Part shown: piece by piece, positions 24,897 to 26,306 of the stretch
Numbering within the stretch: the first letter of the stretch is position 1
Layout of the letters: every line of letters starts with the position of its first letter
Origin: Hungateiclostridiaceae bacterium UBA1305
GTDB taxonomy: Bacteria; Bacillota; Clostridia; Acetivibrionales; DTU013
Assembly (NCBI GenBank): GCA_002307275.1
Contig: DBTX01000091.1
Location: 8,068 to 34,373, forward strand
Reading direction: 5' to 3'
DNA length: 26,306 bases
The notes under the pieces: generated by a model
Databases searched by the model: none
Told to the model about the DNA's origin: nothing
What the model saw: the letters and a program-made list of their open reading frames with translations, nothing else
Position numbers and translations under genes: made by a program

Positions 24897-24925
24897 ATTA
24901 TGCTCTGAAAATTTCTTTGAAACAA
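24897..24925 (-). promoter_or_regulatory. Candidate promoter of the moaA-led operon
   Basis: On the minus strand TTGTTT (24925-24920) and CATAAT (24902-24897) are 17 bp apart. This leaves a leader of about 110 nt. Within the leader, GTTA is repeated 10 bp apart at 24851-24854 and 24861-24864 (the second followed by C), the same layout as in the repeats at the modA promoter. The region between the divergent moaA and moaB starts (24782-25031) is AT-rich and holds no gene; a moaB promoter must also lie here, but I see no clear one. Confidence 0.4.
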
Positions 24926-25031
24926 TAATAATTCCTGGAACTGATTTTGCTAATTTAACTTAATTCAATAAAAAAATAAACAAGTTACTATAAATATGTT
25001 AAAATTCTAATCATAGTCAGGAGGAAGCCAT

Positions 25032-25523
25032 ATGATCAGACTTGGAATACTTGTAGCAAGCGATAAGGGCTATAAAGGGGAACGAACCGATGAAAGCGGG
25101 AAACTCATCATGGAGCTTTTCAGTCGATCGGAATATGAAATCGTCGAATACATCATTCTTCCGGATGAAAGAGAAATCATCTCCAGCAATTTGTGCCGGC
25201 AAGCCGATCACCTTGATATCGACCTTATCCTTACCTCGGGCGGTACAGGTTTTTCTCCCAGAGACGTCACCCCTGAAGCAACCCTGGACGTGATTCAAAG
25301 GCAAGCCCCGGGAATTTCCGAGGCAATCCGGCAAAAAAGCCTTGAAATCACTCCCCTTGCCATGCTTTCCAGAGGAGTTTCCGGGATACGGAATCAAACG
25401 CTCATCATCAATTTGCCGGGAAGTCCAAAGGCTGTCAGGGAATGTATCGAGGTCATTGCTCCGGTCCTTCCGCATGCAATTGACATTTTAAAGGGTCAAA
25501 CAGGAGAATGTGCCAGAAAATAA
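25032..25523 (+). CDS. moaB: MoaB/MogA-family molybdopterin adenylyltransferase
   Basis: A 163-residue protein of the MoaB/Mog fold. LTSGGTGFSPRDVTPEAT (about 67-84) is the molybdopterin-binding signature and INLPGSPKAV (about 130) the second conserved loop. The family adenylylates molybdopterin before metal insertion; MoaB and MogA forms cannot be told apart surely by eye. GGAGG precedes the ATG at 25032 by seven bases. It is the only clear plus-strand gene here, divergent from moaA and convergent with the XdhC-family gene. Confidence 0.9.
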   Translation: MIRLGILVASDKGYKGERTDESGKLIMELFSRSEYEIVEYIILPDEREIISSNLCRQADHLDIDLILTSGGTGFSPRDVTPEATLDVIQRQAPGISEAIRQKSLEITPLAMLSRGVSGIRNQTLIINLPGSPKAVRECIEVIAPVLPHAIDILKGQTGECARK

Positions 25524-25636
25524 GTCCGCAGCAGAAATATTGCCGAATCAGCCGACAGAATCATTTTCGATATAGCCAACCACGATATCTCTTTGAGTCA
25601 GTTTACCTGCCGCTTCCTTTTCTCACTCCTTCCCTC
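25524..25636. other. Convergent intergenic region after moaB
   Basis: No hairpin with a T-run is visible for either gene. On the minus strand, about 36 nt below the XdhC-family stop, a frame reads KLTQRDIVVGYIENDSVG and then stops at about 25553. It has no ribosome site and an in-frame stop just upstream, so I treat it as non-coding or a remnant. Confidence 0.3.
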
Positions 25637-26306
25637 TCAGCCCTTCCCTTTTGCCCTGGCCTGAATCAGCTCGGCAACAATGGAGATGGCTATTTCACCG
25701 GGTGTCTGCGAACCGATTTTTATTCCGATCGGCGAATATACGGCGTCCAGTCGCTGCTGGGAAAATCCCTCGTCCAGAAGCGCTTCATAAATCATTTCCC
25801 GCTTCCTAATGCTGCCGATCATTCCGATGTAACCGGCCTTTGTATTCAGCGACCATTCAAGAACGACTTTATCGTGAATGTGGCAGCGCGTCATGATTAC
25901 AATATAGTCGTTATCGGAAAGCTGCATTTCCGGAATCGCTGTCAGGGATACCGGCGTGATGCAGATGGAATCCGGAAACCTGTCCCGGTTTGCATATTCA
26001 CTTCTGTCATCAATAATAACTGTATCAAATTCAGCAATTTTTGCGGCTTTTGCCGTTTCCATTGCGACATGGCCGCCGCCAAAGATATATACCGTTCCAT
26101 TGGGTTGAACAGGCTTGACAAAAAGCTGTACACTCTCTCCTGCATCAGAGAGCATACCGGGATGTGCTGTTGCATCCAGAATGCTGTTTTCCATCCCCAT
26201 GAGAGGAGATGTTCCATGAATGATCGTTTTCTCCTCTGTGACAAAAAACAGCCTGATTGTATTTTCCCCTTGCGTATCGGGGTCGATTGCCAGTACCAGA
26301 TGGCCT
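25637..26306 (-). CDS. XdhC/CoxI-family Moco maturation protein (N-terminus beyond the window)
   Basis: The frame is open to the right edge, so only the last 222 codons are seen. The seen part starts in the XdhC N-terminal domain and continues into the C-terminal Rossmann domain: VYIFGGGHVAMETAKAA (NAD(P)-like loop), VIIDDRSEYAN, VIMTRCHIHDKVVLEW, AGYIGMIGSIRKRE and the closing YSPIGIKIGSQTPGEIAISI. XdhC binds Moco, guards it during replacement of its oxo ligand by sulfur, and inserts it into xanthine dehydrogenase. Its presence beside the hydroxylase genes supports a sulfurated Moco in the enzyme. It points toward moaB, and any start and promoter lie outside the window. Confidence 0.92.
   Translation of the reverse strand, partial: GHLVLAIDPDTQGENTIRLFFVTEEKTIIHGTSPLMGMENSILDATAHPGMLSDAGESVQLFVKPVQPNGTVYIFGGGHVAMETAKAAKIAEFDTVIIDDRSEYANRDRFPDSICITPVSLTAIPEMQLSDNDYIVIMTRCHIHDKVVLEWSLNTKAGYIGMIGSIRKREMIYEALLDEGFSQQRLDAVYSPIGIKIGSQTPGEIAISIVAELIQARAKGKG

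Noticed and set aside
24782..25031. Riboswitch in the moaA leader
   Set aside because: The leader is AT-rich and only a weak bulged stem (CAGTAAC/GTTAACTG) is visible; nothing resembles a known Moco element.
25553..25610. Minus-strand frame KLTQRDIVVGYIENDSVG after the XdhC-family gene
   Set aside because: No ribosome site, an in-frame stop close upstream and only about 24 codons; too little to call a gene.

Overview
The window reads as chromosomal DNA of an anaerobic, low-to-moderate-GC Clostridia-type Firmicute. The grounds are strong AGGAGG-type ribosome sites, several TTG/GTG starts, an AraR of the GntR-HTH plus LacI-domain type, an oxygen-sensitive two-subunit serine dehydratase, and an anaerobic molybdenum-hydroxylase/Moco gene set. 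The species cannot be named from sequence alone. Every gene except moaB lies on the minus strand. I saw no tRNA, rRNA, CRISPR array, transposase or phage gene.

Left part (1-4042): a large secreted M6-family metalloprotease, cut by the window start, with a HEFGH zinc site, Kelch repeats and a Gly/Thr-rich linker. Its upstream region carries a candidate promoter and an unusual array of 10-bp direct repeats.

Arabinose region (4043-9416): araR, then araD-araA-FGGY kinase. A good promoter (TTGACA-17-TATTCT) precedes araD, and a near-palindromic AraR-box-like site lies just downstream of its -10. A second candidate AraR site precedes araR. Together these genes turn L-arabinose into D-xylulose 5-phosphate; no arabinose transporter is in the window.

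Molybdenum region (9417-24925): a tightly spaced minus-strand run. It starts with Moco biosynthesis (moaA, moaC, a MOSC-domain protein). It continues with the [2Fe-2S] and FAD subunits of a xanthine-dehydrogenase-type hydroxylase, a hydantoinase/dihydropyrimidinase-like amidohydrolase, L-serine dehydratase beta and alpha, a MoeA-like protein with a four-Cys tail, a UroD/MtaA-like protein with His-x-Cys...Cys zinc ligands, and an ATZ/guanine-deaminase-like amidohydrolase. It ends with the large molybdopterin subunit. Then come modA-modB-modC, with their own promoter, 10-bp tandem repeats at the predicted start and a roughly 210-nt structured leader, and a MocA-like cytidylyltransferase. moaB faces the other way at 25032, and an XdhC/CoxI-type Moco maturation factor enters from the right edge.

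How it fits together (inference): molybdate uptake, Moco synthesis, Moco maturation, a purine-type hydroxylase (it keeps the Glu and Arg residues that mark xanthine dehydrogenases), two cyclic-amide/deaminase amidohydrolases and serine dehydratase look like one self-contained anaerobic purine or N-heterocycle fermentation module. It resembles, but is not the same as, the E. coli xdhD-ssnA-hyuA (selenium-dependent molybdenum hydroxylase/uric acid) cluster: serine dehydratase and the UroD/MtaA-like gene appear instead of ygeX/ygeY/ygeW/ygfK. This is the most interesting system in the window.
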